DNA from: Roseateles noduli
GTDB taxonomy: Bacteria > Pseudomonadota > Gammaproteobacteria > Burkholderiales > Burkholderiaceae_C
Length of the DNA: 64,000 nucleotides
Reading direction: 5' to 3'
NCBI GenBank assembly: GCA_002205125.1
Contig: NIOE01000012.1
Coordinates: 62,001 to 126,000 of the forward strand
Part shown: piece after piece, positions 1 through 8,841 of the stretch
Layout: every line of letters begins with the position of its first letter
How positions within the stretch are numbered: the stretch's first letter is position 1
Position numbers and translations under genes: made by a program
The notes under the pieces: model-generated
What the model saw: only the letters and a program-made list of their open reading frames with translations
The model's database searches: none
Told to the model about the DNA's origin: nothing

Positions 1-135
1 GCTCACGGAGAGCGCGTCGAAGGTGGGCATCTGCGAGCAGCCACCCAGCGCCAGGAGACCGGCGACGAGGACGGCCGCGGCGGCGCCGGAAGCGGACGGA
101 CGTGCAATGCGGGGGATACGGAAATTCAATGACAT
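1..135 (-). CDS. bamE: BamE outer-membrane assembly lipoprotein, N-terminal part (cut by window edge)
   Basis: Only the first 45 codons are inside the window; the gene runs off at position 1. The start codon is the ATG read leftwards from 135. The peptide has a basic start, a hydrophobic Ala/Val/Leu segment and a lipobox-like LALGGC, followed by SQMPTFDALSVS, so it is an exported lipoprotein lipidated at that Cys. Divergent placement next to fur is the usual position of bamE (smpA/omlA) in beta-proteobacteria, and a text like this after the lipobox fits that family. BamE would be a small periplasmic-side component of the BAM complex that inserts beta-barrel proteins. The assignment rests on the lipobox and the neighbour, because the conserved C-terminal part is not visible. 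Confidence 0.72.
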   Translation of the reverse strand, partial: MSLNFRIPRIARPSASGAAAAVLVAGLLALGGCSQMPTFDALSVS

Positions 136-218
136 GGCACGTCTCGGCCGAGGCGCAAAGGCTATGATCGGTCGATTCTAGCGGCTCGCACCCACGCTAT
201 TCCGCAGGCGCAAACCCC

Positions 219-650
219 ATGAACCGGTCAGACGAAATCAAGAACAGCGGGCTCAAGGCCACCTTGCCCCGCATCAAGATCCTCGAGATCTTCCAGACGA
301 CCCAGCAGCGGCACATGACCGCCGAGGACGTTTACAAAGCTTTGCTCGATGAACGCGCGGACATCGGTCTCGCGACGGTCTATCGCGTGCTCACGCAGTT
401 CGAGCAGGCGGGGCTGCTGTCGCGCAACCACTTCGAGTCCGGCAAGGCTGTGTTCGAGCTCAACGAGGGGCATCACCACGATCACCTCGTGTGCCTGACC
501 TGCGGCTTCGTCGAGGAGTTCTACGATCCGCAGATCGAGGAACGCCAGCACGCGATCGCGCTGGACCGCGGCTTCCAGCTGCAGGAGCATTCGCTCGCGC
601 TGTATGCGAACTGCGTGAAGAAGGACTGCCCGAACAAGGTGGCGCGTTAA
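219..650 (+). CDS. fur: Ferric uptake regulator Fur
   Basis: A 143-residue protein of normal Fur length. The N-terminal winged helix covers about residues 1-85, with [12 protein letters not shown] and the recognition-helix region [19 protein letters not shown]. The metal-binding dimerisation half follows, with [19 protein letters not shown] (His-rich site and first CxxC) and a C-terminal CVKKDC Cys pair. Fur is a cytoplasmic Fe(II)-dependent repressor of iron-uptake genes. It is divergent from bamE with 83 bp between the start codons; no clear 19-bp Fur box is visible there. A good terminator follows. Confidence 0.97.
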   Translation: MNRSDEIKNSGLKATLPRIKILEIFQTTQQRHMTAEDVYKALLDERADIGLATVYRVLTQFEQAGLLSRNHFESGKAVFELNEGHHHDHLVCLTCGFVEEFYDPQIEERQHAIALDRGFQLQEHSLALYANCVKKDCPNKVAR

Positions 651-678
651 GTACACGCGACCGCTCAGGCGGAACGAC

Positions 679-703
679 AAGGGGCTCCGATGGAGCCCCT
701 TTT
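679..703 (+). terminator. Rho-independent terminator of fur
   Basis: Perfect 10-bp stem AAGGGGCTCC / GGAGCCCCTT with a 3-nt loop, ending in TTTT. It sits 28 nt after the fur stop codon, between fur and the convergent hprK. Confidence 0.85.
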
Positions 704-745
704 GCATGGTTGCACCGATCGATCGGATCGATCCGGTCGGCGGGC

Positions 746-1708
746 TCAGTTCGTGTCGTTGAGGCCCTGCTCGATCGCGCGCTGGTGGCGCTCGACGAAC
801 TCGCGGTAGGTGTCGATGCCGCGCAGCTGCAGGATGGTGTTGCGCACCGCGGCCTCGACCAGCACGGCCAGGTTGCGCCCCGCGTCCACGGCGATCACGA
901 CCTTGCGCACCGGCATGCCCAGCACGTCCTCATACAGTGGCTCGTAGGGCAGGCGTTCGAAGTCCCGCTCCATGGTCTCCTTGCGGACCAAGTGCACGAT
1001 CAGCTTGAGCCGCATCTTCCGGCGCACCGCCGTCTCGCCGAAGATCGCCTTGATGTCCAGCAGGCCGATGCCGCGGACTTCGAGCAGGTTCATCAGCAAC
1101 TCAGGGCAGCGGCCTTCGATCGCCGTCTGCGCGATGCGGAAGAAGTCCACCGCGTCGTCCGCCACCAGGCCGTGGCCGCGGCTGATCAGTTCCAGGCCCA
1201 GTTCGCTCTTGCCGAGGCCGGACTCGCCGGTCAGCAGCACGCCCAGGCCCAGGATGTCCATGAACACGCCGTGCCGCGTCGTGCGGTTGGCGCAGACATG
1301 CGCGAGGTAGGCGCGCACCAGGTCGATGACGTGGCCCGCACTTTCGGCGGTCGTGAACAGCGGGATCTCGGCGCGGTCGCACATCGCGACCAGGCGGTCC
1401 GGCGGGACCTGATCGTCGGCGACGATGATCACCGGCGGCTCCAGCGTGACGATGCGCGCGATGCGGCGGTCCAGCACATCGCCGGAGGCCTGGCTCAGGT
1501 AGCCGACCTCGCGCCGGCCCACGATCTGGACACGGTACGGATGGATGTAGTTCAGGTAGCCGACCAGGTCGGCGGCCGATTGCGCGTCGCGCAAGGCGGC
1601 TTCGTCGAAACGGCGCTCAGGATGCGCGTGGCCGGCGATCCACTCCCAACGCAAGGCCTCGCGGTGTTCCTCGAACAACCGGTCCGCGCTGATGGAGGTG
1701 GCTTTCAA
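746..1708 (-). CDS. hprK: HPr kinase/phosphorylase
   Basis: A 320-residue protein. The N-terminal half is the HprK N-domain. The C-terminal half is the kinase core, with Walker [24 protein letters not shown] after it, and the family signature [16 protein letters not shown]. HprK phosphorylates and dephosphorylates HPr on a serine. In beta-proteobacteria it belongs to an incomplete regulatory phosphotransferase system rather than a sugar-import system. The chosen start is a TTG (1706-1708) because the protein then begins [16 protein letters not shown], as in relatives; no strong ribosome-binding site is seen. It lies 52 nt downstream of ptsN on the same strand, so the two are probably cotranscribed. 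Confidence 0.95.
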   Translation of the reverse strand: MKATSISADRLFEEHREALRWEWIAGHAHPERRFDEAALRDAQSAADLVGYLNYIHPYRVQIVGRREVGYLSQASGDVLDRRIARIVTLEPPVIIVADDQVPPDRLVAMCDRAEIPLFTTAESAGHVIDLVRAYLAHVCANRTTRHGVFMDILGLGVLLTGESGLGKSELGLELISRGHGLVADDAVDFFRIAQTAIEGRCPELLMNLLEVRGIGLLDIKAIFGETAVRRKMRLKLIVHLVRKETMERDFERLPYEPLYEDVLGMPVRKVVIAVDAGRNLAVLVEAAVRNTILQLRGIDTYREFVERHQRAIEQGLNDTN

Positions 1709-1760
1709 GTGGGGCGGGCCGTGGTCGTGGCGGTGAGGGATCGGGAGGCTGCGCCGGCGC

Positions 1761-2231
1761 TCAGGCGACCGACTTCAGCGGCTCCCAGTCGGCGATCAGG
1801 CGGTGCACCGTCGCGGCGTCGGATTCGGTCTTGAGGCGCTCTCGCAGTTCGCGGTCGGACAGCATCTCGGCGATCTCGGAGAGGATCTCGAGGTGTCTCT
1901 GCGTCGCCGCCTCGGGCACCAGCAGGAAGATCAGCAGCGTGACCGGTTCGTCGTCCGGCGCGTCGAAGCCGATCGGCTGCTGCACGCGCAGCACGGCGGC
2001 CAGCGGATTCTTCAGGCCCTTGATCCGGCCGTGCGGGATCGCGACGCCGTGACCCAGTCCGGTCGATCCCAGGCGTTCACGGGCGAACAGGTTGTCCGTG
2101 ACCGCGGCGCGGGAAATGGAATGGTTGTTCTCGAAGAGCAGCCCGGCGTGTTCGAAGACCCGCTTTTTGCTGGAAGCGTCCACATCGACCAGCACGTTGC
2201 TGGCGGGAAGGATGGCGGCGAGACGGTTCAT
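1761..2231 (-). CDS. ptsN: PTS IIA-like nitrogen-regulatory protein PtsN (EIIA-Ntr)
   Basis: 156 residues from the ATG at 2231; a GTG six codons upstream (2249) is an alternative. It is an EIIA-mannitol/Ntr fold protein with the phosphorylatable His in [11 protein letters not shown] and the family segments [20 protein letters not shown] and LIADW. It accepts phosphate from the nitrogen PTS (EI-Ntr/NPr) and regulates potassium and nitrogen metabolism. It precedes hprK and follows hpf on the minus strand, the standard gammaproteobacterial/betaproteobacterial order. A 287-bp gap with a terminator separates it from hpf, so it probably has its own promoter. Confidence 0.95.
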   Translation of the reverse strand: MNRLAAILPASNVLVDVDASSKKRVFEHAGLLFENNHSISRAAVTDNLFARERLGSTGLGHGVAIPHGRIKGLKNPLAAVLRVQQPIGFDAPDDEPVTLLIFLLVPEAATQRHLEILSEIAEMLSDRELRERLKTESDAATVHRLIADWEPLKSVA

Positions 2232-2387
2232 CGGGCATGTGCCGATCACGACGACCGGCGGGCTGGGGGAGCAGCGCTGCGCACCAGCGGGGCGCAGATT
2301 CGAGGGTTGAAGGACAGGATTATAGGAATCCCGTTGCCGGCAGGGGGCCTGACGGATGCGACGGTCCTGTGAAAACGTCGCCCTTGG

Positions 2388-2402
2388 TGTTGCATTGCAA
2401 CA
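2388..2402. promoter_or_regulatory. Perfect 7-1-7 palindrome upstream of ptsN
   Basis: TGTTGCA-T-TGCAACA lies in the hpf-ptsN gap, 157 bp upstream of the ptsN start and just before the hpf terminator. It has the size and symmetry of a dimeric repressor operator. TGC/GCA-rich palindromes of this kind are reported for PhaR-type regulators, but the link here is a guess. Confidence 0.35.
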
Positions 2403-2411
2403 ATTCTCGGC

Positions 2412-2437
2412 AAAAAGGCGGCCCGATGGGCCGCCTT
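2412..2437 (-). terminator. Rho-independent terminator of hpf
   Basis: Perfect 10-bp stem AAGGCGGCCC / GGGCCGCCTT with a 3-nt loop; on the minus strand it runs into TTTTTG. It lies 81 nt after the hpf stop codon. Confidence 0.85.
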
Positions 2438-2518
2438 GCGGGGGGAGCTCCGGGAAATCCCCGAGGTCCCGAAGGGCGCCGGTCGCGCGCTGGGCGCGTC
2501 CCGTGGCCCTTGGTCGGA

Positions 2519-2860
2519 TCAGCCCGCGCTCAGGTCCATGCGCTTGGCCGATTCATGGTGGTGGTTCTGCACCCGGTCCTTGTGGCGGCAGACCTGCCGG
2601 TCCAGCTTGTCCATCAGCTCGTCGATGGCCGCGTACAGGTCCTCGTGCGAGTGTTCGCAGAAGATTTCCCTTCCCTTCACATGCAACGTGACTTCCGCGC
2701 GTTGGCGTCGATCCTTCTCCTTCTGCTTCTCCACGGTCAGCAGGACGTTGATGTCCACGACCTGGTCAAAGTGCCGGATCACCCGGCTCAACTTGTTCAG
2801 CACGTACTCACGCAGAGCCTGTGTCACTTCGAGATGGTGGCCGCTGATGGTCAGGTTCAT
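2519..2860 (-). CDS. hpf: Ribosome hibernation-promoting factor (HPF/YfiA family)
   Basis: 113 residues from the ATG at 2860, which has a strong AGGAGGC ribosome-binding site; the open frame continues far upstream but without family similarity. The protein starts [20 protein letters not shown] and continues [18 protein letters not shown], the HPF/RaiA beta-alpha fold, and ends in a His/Lys-rich tail. It is the short form, with no C-terminal dimerisation domain. It binds the 30S subunit at stationary phase and favours inactive ribosomes. In many relatives rpoN lies directly upstream; here the 740 bp upstream hold no recognisable gene. Confidence 0.95.
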   Translation of the reverse strand: MNLTISGHHLEVTQALREYVLNKLSRVIRHFDQVVDINVLLTVEKQKEKDRRQRAEVTLHVKGREIFCEHSHEDLYAAIDELMDKLDRQVCRHKDRVQNHHHESAKRMDLSAG

Positions 2861-3599
2861 AAAGCCTCCTTTCACAAGGGCTTGGTCGGAAACGGTGTCG
2901 AGTCGGCGGCGGATGCCGCAGGAAAAAGAGCGGTTCAGGGTCTTGGGGGTAGTGAAGCCTTGAGGGGTGAGGAAATCGATGTGGGTGGAAGGCCACGCCG
3001 CCGACCGGGAGTCGGAAGCGTGCGGGAAGCGGATGGAGGGATCAGAAGAGGGTGTCGGAATGAACGGTCCGCGAGGGACCCGGAAGGCCGCGAGGGCCGA
3101 TGGCATGCGGGTTCTGAGGCGACATCGATGAAGAAGACGAGCCCAGTCTGCTCCCGATCCGGGGCGCGGGCAAGTGATCAAAAGCAAGGTTTGGGGGCGA
3201 ATATTCCCGCCTTGCGACATGGCGGGGTCCGTGCTCGAATGCTGGATGTTGTGCGGCGGCGCCTCCCGGGCGCTCTTCCTTGCCGCCCCCGAGGACGCGA
3301 TGTGATAATTCCGCGTCCCGATTACTGGAGTTCCCCTTGGACAGCGACCACCCTCGGTGGCCATCCACTCCAGCGTCAATCCGCCGCAGCCCCTGAGCGT
3401 TCCGCGTCACCGCGCCAACGCCGCCGCGACGCTTGTCCGGAGTGAGACGGGCCACCTTCGACCTGCATCCCGCGCGTGCCGCTTCCCGGCGCCGCCCGCT
3501 CCCTGACACATCCTGCGCCGCGACGTTCACTAGGGTCCGTCAACGCGCACTCCGGCTTGCGCGTTCGCCAGAGCGCGCCACCGCCGACGAAGGACCTGC
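2861..3599. other. Gene-free stretch between hpf and corA
   Basis: About 740 bp between divergent hpf and corA. Open frames exist on both strands, but none has a recognisable domain, a ribosome-binding site or consistent codon use. It must hold the hpf promoter and the corA promoter (candidate at 3280-3309). Relatives usually have rpoN upstream of hpf; nothing here translates to sigma-54. Confidence 0.6.
3280..3309 (+). promoter_or_regulatory. Candidate sigma-70 promoter for corA
   Basis: A -35-like TTGCCG, an 18-bp spacer and a -10 GATAAT preceded by TG (extended -10). It would give a leader of nearly 290 nt before the corA ATG. The leader includes a GTG-initiated 47-codon open frame (3302-3445) of unknown significance. 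Confidence 0.35.
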
Positions 3600-4589
3600 A
3601 TGCTCAATGTTTTCACGCTGGACAACGGCCGCCTCAAGGGAGGCATGGTCCAGGAGGAGATTGCGACCGCCGCCGAACTGCTCGCGCGCACGGACGACGG
3701 CCGCGACCCGGTCTGGGTCGACCTGGAGTCGCCCACGCCCGAGGAGAAGGACTGGATCCGCGAGCGCTTCGGCCTGGTGATCCCGGAGGACATCGTCGAC
3801 GAGGACCTGGAAGAGTCCGCCCGCTTCTACGAGGAAGACAACGGCGAGCTGCACATCCGCTCCGACTTCCTGATCGACGACATGGAAGCGCCGCGCAACG
3901 TGCGCGTGGCCTTCATCCTGTTCAACAACGTGCTGTTCTCGGTCCACAACGAGGACCTGCCCGTGTTCCGCCTGCTGCGCCTGCGCGCGCGCCGCATCCC
4001 CGCGCTGATCGAGGACGCCAAGGACGTGCTGCTCAAGCTCTACGACGCCGATGCGGAGTACTCCGCGGACGTGCTGGAGGGCATCTACGACAACCTCGAG
4101 AAGGTCAGCGCCCGCGTGCTGAAGAAGGACGTCAACGACACCGAGGCCGGCGAGGTGCTGGCGGCGATCGCGCGCGAGGAAGACCTGAACGGCCGCATCC
4201 GGCGCAACGTGATGGACACGCGCCGCGCGGTCAGCTTCATGATGCGCAGCCGCATGCTGAACGCCGAGCAGTTCGAGGAATCCCGGCAGATCCTGCGCGA
4301 CATCGATTCGCTCGACTCGCACACGGCCTTCCTGTTCGACAAGATCAACTTCCTGATGGACGCCACCGTCGGCTTCATCAACATCAACCAGAACAAGATC
4401 ATCAAGATCTTCTCGGTCGCCAGCGTCGCGCTGCTGCCGCCGACGCTGATCGCCAGCGTCTACGGCATGAATTTCGACGGCATGCCGGAGCTGCACTGGA
4501 AGTACGGCTACGTGTTCGCGATCGGGCTGATGGTCGCGTCGGTGACCGCGCCCTTCATCTACTTCCGCCGCAAGGGCTGGCTGGCCTGA
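3600..4589 (+). CDS. corA: Magnesium/cobalt transporter CorA
   Basis: A 329-residue protein of the CorA/MIT family. The long acidic N-terminal cytoplasmic funnel domain (residues 1-260) is rich in Glu/Asp. The end holds two transmembrane helices: the first leads into the ion-selectivity signature YGMNF (about residues 290-294), and the second is followed by the basic tail RRKGWLA. CorA forms a homopentamer that lets Mg2+, Co2+ or Ni2+ enter down the membrane potential. The ATG at 3600 has an AAGGAC-type ribosome-binding site 7 nt upstream. It is a single-gene unit with a possible long leader. Confidence 0.95.
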   Translation: MLNVFTLDNGRLKGGMVQEEIATAAELLARTDDGRDPVWVDLESPTPEEKDWIRERFGLVIPEDIVDEDLEESARFYEEDNGELHIRSDFLIDDMEAPRNVRVAFILFNNVLFSVHNEDLPVFRLLRLRARRIPALIEDAKDVLLKLYDADAEYSADVLEGIYDNLEKVSARVLKKDVNDTEAGEVLAAIAREEDLNGRIRRNVMDTRRAVSFMMRSRMLNAEQFEESRQILRDIDSLDSHTAFLFDKINFLMDATVGFININQNKIIKIFSVASVALLPPTLIASVYGMNFDGMPELHWKYGYVFAIGLMVASVTAPFIYFRRKGWLA

Positions 4590-4603
4590 GGCACAAATTA
4601 CAA

Positions 4604-4629
4604 AGGGCCTCCGCGGATGCGGAAGCCCT
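4604..4629 (+). terminator. Probable terminator hairpin after corA
   Basis: 11-bp stem AGGGCCTCCGC / GCGGAAGCCCT with one mismatch and loop GGAT, 14 nt after the corA stop. There is no T-run, so it may be only a transcript-end hairpin. Confidence 0.55.
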
Positions 4630-4970
4630 GGGTATAAAAGTAGCCTCAAGACGCCCCTGGCCAACGAGGGAGGGAGGGAGGAGGAGGAGAAAGGCCTCGG
4701 GATTGCAGCTTCACGAGGAAGCAGGTCTTGCGGCTGAAAGTGGATGCGTTGACTGTACTCCCATCGCTGCCGGGATCGGTGGAAACCCGGAATGCCCTCC
4801 CAGACTGCTGCGCCTTCCGGTCGATTTAAGCGTCCTCAAAGGGAGCGCTGTTACGGCCTGATGACACGACGGTCAGTCGTCAGCGATGTGTTGAACGAGC
4901 CGTCATGGTGCAGTGCATCCCGGTCGATGTCATCCCACCGATGAACGAATAAGTGAGCAACTGTCACCGG

Positions 4971-4995
4971 TGTCCCGCCTAGCCGGGACAGTTTT
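4971..4995 (+). terminator. Terminator-like hairpin in the corA-gpx gap
   Basis: Perfect 7-bp stem TGTCCCG / CGGGACA with loop CCTAGC, followed by GTTTT. A second CTGTC just upstream can pair with the same right arm, so two alternative foldings exist. No gene clearly ends here. Confidence 0.45.
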
Positions 4996-5120
4996 CAGCC
5001 TGATGACGACCCCTCGCCACAGGCGCGCCGATTGCCAAATCCCGCGCCTTTCATTCAGCTTTTGCAAGCGGAACAGGCGCGAAAGATCAGGTTTTCCAGT
5101 TCAGTGCGCGAGCGCCCCGG

Positions 5121-5747
5121 TTACTGCGGTTGCGCGACTAGCTTCTCCACCGCCTGGGTGAACTGCGTGCTGTCCGGGCTCACGCCGGACGCGAAGCTCA
5201 TGACCTGCTTGCCGTCCCGCGAGATCAGGTACTTGTGGAAGTTCCACTTGGGCGACTGGCCCGTGCGCTTGGCCAGGTCGGCGAACAGCGGGTTCAGGTC
5301 GGCTTTCCCGGCAGCCACGTTGCTCTTGCTGAACATGGGAAATTTGACGTTGAAGGTGTTCTCGCAGAACTCGGCGATTTCCTTGTTGCTGCCGTACTCC
5401 TGGTTGCCGAAATCACCGGACGGAAAACCGAGCACCACGAGACCCTTGTCTGCATATCGCGCCGAGAGGGCTTCGAGCGCCTTGTACTGCGGCGTGTAGC
5501 CGCAGAAGCTGGCGGTGTTGACCACGAGGACCACCTTGCCCGCATACTGGCAGAGCGCCTGGGGCTTTTCGTCCTGGAGACGGGGCATCTGCCGGTTCAG
5601 CAATTCGGGGCACGCGGCGCCCGAGGTGGCGGGGGCCGCGGCGGTCTCGGCCGCAGGCGCGGCGTGGGCCGAGGTCGCGGCGAAGGGCGCTGCCAGCGCC
5701 AGCAGGAACGCGGCTCGCCGCAGCAGGGAACCGAAGGACGGGGTCAT
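5121..5747 (-). CDS. Exported glutathione peroxidase family protein (Cys type)
   Basis: 208 residues from the ATG at 5747 (AGGAGAC ribosome-binding site); a 19-codon upstream extension is less likely because it precedes the signal peptide. An N-terminal signal peptide (LLRRAAFLLALAAPFAATSAHA) and an Ala-rich linker lead to the thioredoxin-fold GPx domain. The peroxidatic residue is Cys in NTASFCGYTPQY, FPSGDFGNQE carries the catalytic Gln region, and WNFHKYLI carries the catalytic Trp/Asn. It probably reduces peroxides with thioredoxin or glutathione in the periplasm. Intracellular forms are common; the secretion signal is the notable point. Confidence 0.9.
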   Translation of the reverse strand: MTPSFGSLLRRAAFLLALAAPFAATSAHAAPAAETAAAPATSGAACPELLNRQMPRLQDEKPQALCQYAGKVVLVVNTASFCGYTPQYKALEALSARYADKGLVVLGFPSGDFGNQEYGSNKEIAEFCENTFNVKFPMFSKSNVAAGKADLNPLFADLAKRTGQSPKWNFHKYLISRDGKQVMSFASGVSPDSTQFTQAVEKLVAQPQ

Positions 5748-5929
5748 GTCGTTGTCTCCTGGGATCGGTAAATCCGGATGGGTCGGAAGCCGGGCGCTGC
5801 GCAAGAAGCGAACGCGGCCTCAGGTTCGTCGGAAGTGCGATTAGGCCAGATCGCCCCACGGGCCGATGGCGTAAGGGAATGTCATGGTGCGACCGGTAGA
5901 ATCCGCCGCGCTTAACAGGACGCAGACAG

Positions 5930-6811
5930 ATGCTTTATCCCGAACTCTTCAAGCAACTCGAGGCCGTGCGCTGGAACATGGACACGGATATCCCGTGGGA
6001 CAAGTTCGACGCGTCCAAGCTGACCGACGACCAGGCGCGCACGATCAAGATGAACGCGATCACCGAGTGGTCCGCGCTGCCCGCCACCGAGATGTTCCTG
6101 CGCGACAACAAGGACGACAGCGACTTCTCGGCCTTCATGAGCGTCTGGTTCTTCGAGGAGCAGAAGCATTCGCTGGTGCTGATGGAGTACCTGCGCCGCT
6201 TCCGTCCGGACATGGTGCCGACCGAGGCCGAGCTGCACGAGGTGCGCTTCGAGTTCGACCCGGCCCCGGCGCTGGAAACGCTGATGCTGCACTTCTGCGG
6301 CGAGATCCGCCTGAACCACTGGTACCGCCGCGCCGCCGAATGGCACACCGAGCCGGTCATCAAGGCGATCTACGAGACCCTGTCCCGCGACGAGGCCCGT
6401 CACGGCGGCGCCTACCTGCGCTACATGAAGCGCGCGATGACCAAGTTCGGCGACGAGGCCAAGGCGGCCTTCGCCAAGGTCGGCGTGCTGATGGCCAGCG
6501 CGCGCCGCACGGCGCAGGCGCTGCATCCGACCAACCTGCACGTGAACGCCAAGCTGTTCCCGCGCGACACCATCCAGAGCCGCCTGCCGGATCCGGAATG
6601 GCTGGAGCGCTGGCTGGACAAGCAGATCCAGTTCGACACCGTGTGGGAGAACAAGGTCGTCGAGCGCATCCTGCACAACATGAGCCTGCTGATGGAACGC
6701 AGCTTCGCCAGCGTCCAGGAACTGAACCGCTTCCGCAAGGAGCTGACGCAGCGTCTGGCCCAGGCCGCGCAGCAGGCGCAAGGCGGCGACGCCGCGCCGC
6801 AGACGACCTGA
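5930..6811 (+). CDS. Ferritin-like diiron protein, acyl-ACP-desaturase-related
   Basis: 293 residues, mostly helical. Diiron ligands appear as two pairs: Glu in [12 protein letters not shown] then [11 protein letters not shown] (ExxH), and [10 protein letters not shown] then SRDEARHGG (ExxH). This spacing matches the ferritin-like superfamily arm that includes soluble acyl-ACP desaturases. No signal peptide or membrane segment is seen. The substrate cannot be read from the sequence, so oxygenase, desaturase or peroxide-scavenging roles are all open. It is followed by a clear terminator, so it is probably a single-gene transcript. Confidence 0.8.
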   Translation: MLYPELFKQLEAVRWNMDTDIPWDKFDASKLTDDQARTIKMNAITEWSALPATEMFLRDNKDDSDFSAFMSVWFFEEQKHSLVLMEYLRRFRPDMVPTEAELHEVRFEFDPAPALETLMLHFCGEIRLNHWYRRAAEWHTEPVIKAIYETLSRDEARHGGAYLRYMKRAMTKFGDEAKAAFAKVGVLMASARRTAQALHPTNLHVNAKLFPRDTIQSRLPDPEWLERWLDKQIQFDTVWENKVVERILHNMSLLMERSFASVQELNRFRKELTQRLAQAAQQAQGGDAAPQTT

Positions 6812-6836
6812 CCCCCAGGCGCGCTCCGCCCGCAGG

Positions 6837-6860
6837 AAGGCCCGCATCAGCGGGCCTTTT
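6837..6860 (+). terminator. Rho-independent terminator after the diiron protein gene
   Basis: Perfect 9-bp stem AAGGCCCGC / GCGGGCCTT with loop ATCA, running into TTTT. Confidence 0.85.
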
Positions 6861-6923
6861 CCTTTTCGCGGCCACAATGCTTCAATCCTCTTTCATTCTT
6901 CCAACGCCATCCGCCGACCGCTC

Positions 6924-7343
6924 ATGAAGTATCTGCACACCATGGTCCGCGTGACCGACCTCGACGCCTCCCTGAACTTCTACCGCGATGCGCTCGGCCT
7001 GCAGGAAGTCCGTCGCACCGAGCACGAGGCCGGCCGATTCACGCTGGTCTACCTCGCCGCGCCCGGCGATGAAGACGCCCAGATCGAACTCACGTTCAAC
7101 TGGGATCCCGAGGTCTACACGGGCGGCCGCAACTTCGGTCACGTCGCCTATGCCGTGCCGGACATCTACGCGGCCTGCCAGCGACTCATGGACGCCGGCG
7201 TGACGATCAACCGCCCGCCGCGCGACGGTCGCATGGCCTTCGTGCGCTCCCCCGACAACATCTCCGTCGAGCTCCTGCAGGATGGTCCGGCGCTGCCGCC
7301 GGCCGAGCCCTGGATCTCGATGGCCAACACCGGCGCCTGGTAA
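6924..7343 (+). CDS. gloA: Lactoylglutathione lyase (glyoxalase I)
   Basis: 139 residues of the VOC superfamily, usual length. It starts [20 protein letters not shown] and has two beta-alpha-beta-beta-beta modules. Metal ligands are His near the start (YLHTMVRV), Glu in IELTFNW, His in [11 protein letters not shown] and Glu in NISVELLQ, as in E. coli GloA. It converts the methylglyoxal-glutathione hemithioacetal to S-lactoylglutathione in the cytoplasm. Its stop codon overlaps the next start in TAATG, so it is translationally coupled to the DUF3034 gene. Confidence 0.95.
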   Translation: MKYLHTMVRVTDLDASLNFYRDALGLQEVRRTEHEAGRFTLVYLAAPGDEDAQIELTFNWDPEVYTGGRNFGHVAYAVPDIYAACQRLMDAGVTINRPPRDGRMAFVRSPDNISVELLQDGPALPPAEPWISMANTGAW

Positions 7344-8230
7344 TGATTCGAACGCTTGTCCTTCCCCTGCTGCTCGCCGTGCCGCTGGCCTGTGCCGCGC
7401 AGGCGCAGGGCAAGCTGCTGCTCACCGGCGGCGTGAGCAGCATCGACGGCGCCGCCGGTGGAGGCCTGACCCCCTGGGCGCTGACCGGCAGCTATGCCAC
7501 CAGCGGCCAGGTGGGCGCCACGGCCTACGTCACGCGGTTGCCGGTGCAGGACTACAGCCTGACGGGCTACGGTGCCTCGGTGGCGTTCGGCGAACGTGCC
7601 GAGCTCTCGCTCGCGAAGCAGGACTTCAGCGCCGGCGGTACGGGTGCGGCGCTCGGACTGCCGGGGCTCAAGCTCAGGCAGTCCATCCTCGGCGCGAAGG
7701 TGCGCCTGGGCGGCGATGCCGTGCTGGATGCCGATAGCTGGATGCCGCAGATTGCGCTGGGCGTCGAATACAAGCACCTCGACGCGGGCGGCCTGGCGCC
7801 GACGCTGAGCGCGCTCGGCGCGAAGCGCAACGGCGTCGACGTCTACCTGAGCGCCACCAAGCTGTTCCTCGCGCAGAGCACGCTGGTGAACGTGACGCTG
7901 CGCGCGACGCGGGCCAACCAGAACGGCCTGCTGGGGTTCGGCGGGACGGCCAGCAGCCGCTATTCGCTGATGCCCGAGATCTCGGTCGCCTACCTGATCA
8001 ACAAGGAATGGGCGATCGGCGCCGAGTACCGCATGAAGCCCGACAAGCTCAACCCGTCGGCGCTTGGCGACGGGCTGCGCGAGGACGACTGGAAGGACGT
8101 GTTCGTCGCCTGGGCGCCGAACAAGCATGTCTCGCTGACGGCGGCGTATGTGGACCTGGGGCGCGTGGTGCCCGGCATCCAGCCGCGTCGCCAGCGCGGG
8201 GTCTACGGATCGATCCAGTTCGCCTACTGA
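7343..8230 (+). CDS. DUF3034 outer-membrane beta-barrel-like protein
   Basis: 295 residues with a signal peptide ([20 protein letters not shown]). The rest alternates short amphipathic beta strands and turns and ends in the aromatic residue Tyr (GSIQFAY), as barrel proteins do. The stretch LREDDWKDVFVAWAPNKHVSL is the recognisable DUF3034 signature. No function is established for the family. It is coupled to gloA upstream, and 61 bp before the globin gene, so gloA, DUF3034 and globin may form one operon. Confidence 0.75.
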   Translation: MIRTLVLPLLLAVPLACAAQAQGKLLLTGGVSSIDGAAGGGLTPWALTGSYATSGQVGATAYVTRLPVQDYSLTGYGASVAFGERAELSLAKQDFSAGGTGAALGLPGLKLRQSILGAKVRLGGDAVLDADSWMPQIALGVEYKHLDAGGLAPTLSALGAKRNGVDVYLSATKLFLAQSTLVNVTLRATRANQNGLLGFGGTASSRYSLMPEISVAYLINKEWAIGAEYRMKPDKLNPSALGDGLREDDWKDVFVAWAPNKHVSLTAAYVDLGRVVPGIQPRRQRGVYGSIQFAY

Positions 8231-8291
8231 TGCCCGGCCGGGCGTGACGCCGGGCCGCGACGACGACCAATCACTCGACGAGGAGTTCCGG

Positions 8292-8735
8292 ATGATGCGA
8301 TCGGCCCGAAGGGGGTGGATGGCGGGCCTGCTGGCGCTGCTGATCGGCATGGGCATGGCAGCCCCTGCGACCGCGGCAGACGACGCGCTGTACCGTGCGC
8401 TCGGCGGCGAAGCGGGCATCGCCCGCATCGTCGGCAACATGATCGATCGCGCCTACGCGGACGAGCGCATCAAGAAGAAGTTCGACGGCGTCAATCCGAA
8501 GGCGTTGAAGGAGTCGATCGGCAAGCAGTTCTGCCAGCTCACTGGCGGGCCTTGCCTCTACGACGGCGAGACGATGGTGAAGTCCCATGCGCACCTGGCG
8601 TTGGACAAGGCCGACTTCAACGCGTTGGTCGAGGATCTGCAGTTCGCCATGGACGACGAGAAGGTGCCGTTCGCCGTGCAGAACCGTCTGCTCGCACTGC
8701 TCGCGCCGATGCACCGGGACATCATCACGCGTTGA
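8292..8735 (+). CDS. Group 1 truncated haemoglobin, exported
   Basis: 147 residues from the ATG at 8292 (GAGGAG ribosome-binding site). A signal peptide (MMRSARRGWMAGLLALLIG and following Ala-rich stretch) precedes a group-1 truncated globin domain. The domain starts LYRALGGEAGIARIVGNMID. The proximal haem ligand is His in the MVKSHAHLAL segment, and LLALLAPMHRDI forms the last helix. The signal suggests a periplasmic haem protein, perhaps in redox or NO chemistry. DUF3034 proteins and such globins are often neighbours. A strong terminator follows. Confidence 0.88.
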   Translation: MMRSARRGWMAGLLALLIGMGMAAPATAADDALYRALGGEAGIARIVGNMIDRAYADERIKKKFDGVNPKALKESIGKQFCQLTGGPCLYDGETMVKSHAHLALDKADFNALVEDLQFAMDDEKVPFAVQNRLLALLAPMHRDIITR

Positions 8736-8810
8736 GGGCCATGCGCCGAGGGCGCTCGCGCCGTCGAAGGACGCGTACGTCGCGTCGATGAATCGCGAGC
8801 CAGAAAGCAG

Positions 8811-8836
8811 AAAGCCCGGCAGAGCCGGGCTTTCTT
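8811..8836 (+). terminator. Rho-independent terminator after the globin gene
   Basis: Perfect 10-bp stem AAAGCCCGGC / GCCGGGCTTT with a 3-nt loop and a short T-rich end. Because of the A/T ends it could also serve the convergent tRNA transcript. Confidence 0.85.
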
Positions 8837-8841
8837 GAATC

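Larger units (their letters stand above)
4590..5120. other. Gene-free stretch between corA and the peroxidase gene
   Basis: About 530 bp with the corA hairpin, a purine-rich run (about 4667-4693), and a hairpin at 4971-4995. One plus-strand frame from about 4680 to the TAA at 4829 has GC-rich third positions and ends in the peptide NALPDCCAFRSI. It has no start codon and no recognisable similarity, so it may be the tail of a decayed gene. The phrase GCCTGATGAC occurs twice (near 4855 and 4998). Confidence 0.5.

Noticed and set aside
136-218. Fur box in the bamE-fur gap
   Set aside because: No 19-bp GATAATGAT-type palindrome could be found in the 83 bp.
3302-3445. 47-codon GTG frame in the corA leader
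   Set aside because: Weak initiation signal, low-complexity Arg/Ala end, no similarity; noted only within the leader.
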